From: Emmonsiellopsis sp. PD_33
Lineage: Eukaryota; Ascomycota; Eurotiomycetes; Onygenales; Ajellomycetaceae
NCBI GenBank assembly: GCA_032988165.1
Contig: JANTQF010000289.1
Span: 1 to 45,211 of the forward strand
Length of the DNA stretch: 45,211 nucleotides
Reading direction: 5' to 3'
The translations under genes and the position numbers were made by a program. The notes under the pieces are model-generated. The model saw only the letters and a list, made by a program, of their open reading frames with translations. It ran no database searches and was not told where the DNA came from. Of this stretch, positions 43,995-45,211 are shown in pieces (the first letter of the stretch is position 1; each line of letters opens with the position of its first letter).

Positions 43995-45211
43995 CAATAA
44001 CTCCCGTCTCGTCTATAAATATGACTAGCTTCGCGGTTTCCATAAGCTAGCCGGCTATTTCCCACCAGCTCAACCGTCTGCGGTCAACCATCAATAATGC
44101 TGTCTTTTTTTAAGGAAACAGACCTTGTACCACCAGCATTACACACGCCTTGTCTATTTACCTACCCTTTCTTCCCTTTCGTTTTATTTAATCTCCTTTG
44201 TTTCTGGATATTCCCATCTTTGTTACTAGACAAACGGCGTTCCCACGGTTGGATTTTTTTGATTTCCCCGAGGCGTTTCGAGGGTTCGGTTTTTGTTTTT
44301 GATATAATAATCCTCGGAGGCATTTTCACGGCGTTTGATCGGATGGGTTATTAGAATCCTATTCCCCCTCACTCTGGAGTCGCTCGCTTTTCTTCTTCTT
44401 TTTTCTTCCACACTTTCCTTTGCATCGATTTTTTTGGCCGTCTTTGCCCTGCCTGTCCGTCCCCGTTGGAGTTTATTTCCGAAAAGAAGTCTTCTCTCCC
44501 TGCCTTTTGGTTTGGAATGCTTGTGCATGACCTGCGTTTTGGATCACATACCTACCGGCGACCCTGGCGCATGGAATACTTGGCAAGGCTGGATTAAAAT
44601 GGGATTGGGATGAAATGGCATTTGTGGCGCCTCTGTCTTTATTGTATTCTTTTGATGATCGAGCGGGCAGGGGTTCATCCGTTTGCCATGGACACAGACC
44701 TACTGACTACAGTTATTATTGCACCCTCCTACTCCTAGGCAAGGTGGAGCTTCCTCTCCTGTCCAGTGTGGCGTTTTTGGTTCTTTTCGATATCCTTCTC
44801 CTTTTATTTTTCAAGTACATGCCTCCCTTTTTTTTGGTTTTTGGTTTTTTTATTTATCGGGCCATGATATCCAGATCCAGATCCAGTCCCCCCCTTTTTT
44901 TTTCTCCCTCTTTTTATCTTTTCCTCAAAGTTTTTGTTACTTTTACAATACTAAGCCAGTTTGAGTTTTATCTTATTCCCATCTGGTTAGTCCTTTCTAG
45001 CAAGTCCATAGTAAATCCCCCCCCTCCCCCTCCCCCCCTACACTCCTCTCCCCACAATCACCCTCCCCCTCGTAATTCCTCCCTCCAACACATATTCGCC
45101 CCAACACGTACTCACTACTATCACCTCTTCCACTTATCTATCTGTGCTACCCTACACTCGTACCTTCATGTACTAACACCTGTCCTGATAATAAAGCGAG
45201 TCACACGCATA
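43995..45211. other. 3' flank of nimA and pyrimidine-rich end of the window
   Basis: No gene is visible. From about 44100 the plus strand is rich in T and C, with long T-runs near 44826-44900 and C-runs near 45017-45040. The first few hundred bases are most likely the nimA 3' UTR. The final pyrimidine-rich kilobase looks like the promoter or leader of a plus-strand gene beyond the right edge, but this is inference. A short tandem repeat of CCAGAT is present near 44870-44885. Confidence 0.5.

Overview
The window is nuclear DNA of a filamentous ascomycete. The genes have short spliceosomal introns of about 49-143 nt with GTAAGT/GTACGT-type donors and CTAAC/CTGAC-type branch sites. The gene set (NIMA kinase with the filamentous-fungal catalytic-domain insert, an MtfA-like C2H2 regulator, a Flc/TRP-like membrane protein, a C2H2+Zn2Cys6 regulator) is typical of Pezizomycotina. 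Protein wording looks most like Eurotiomycetes. Onygenales, with their roomy intergenic DNA, are my best guess, but no species can be named from the sequence alone.

Left part (1-11 kb): a two-exon short-chain dehydrogenase (+), whose 3' third switches to very G-rich codons; the nucleoporin Nup53 (+); the nascent-polypeptide-associated complex beta subunit Egd1 (-), convergent with Nup53; and a seven-exon C2H2+Zn2Cys6 transcription factor (-). Two splicing oddities lie here. Egd1 appears to need a one-nucleotide exon to keep its invariant Gly-Gly motif. The transcription factor has an intron starting GA instead of GT, exactly between the first two zinc-binding cysteines of its Zn2Cys6 domain.

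Middle part (11-36 kb): 5.3 kb without a recognisable gene, then a divergent pair (F-box/ankyrin protein on -, Flc/TRP-like channel or carrier on +), then about 14.8 kb with no gene I can support. This gene-poor tract is the upstream region of the MtfA-like regulator. It holds only short unrelated open frames and one possible decayed coding block on the minus strand near 24.1-25.4 kb.

Right part (36-45 kb): the MtfA-like C2H2 regulator (+, two exons), an ankyrin plus double-BTB protein (-, three exons) and the mitotic kinase NimA (+, four exons). The last two are divergent and share a 0.7-kb promoter with a symmetric pair of CACGTG sites. A similar close pair of CACGTG sites lies upstream of Nup53. 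NimA is known in Aspergillus to drive partial nuclear-pore disassembly, so shared timing of these two genes is an appealing but unproven idea.

No rRNA, tRNA, CRISPR array, intact transposon or viral insertion was recognised. All intron borders were placed by eye from splice signals, reading-frame continuity and remembered family motifs; no alignment was run.
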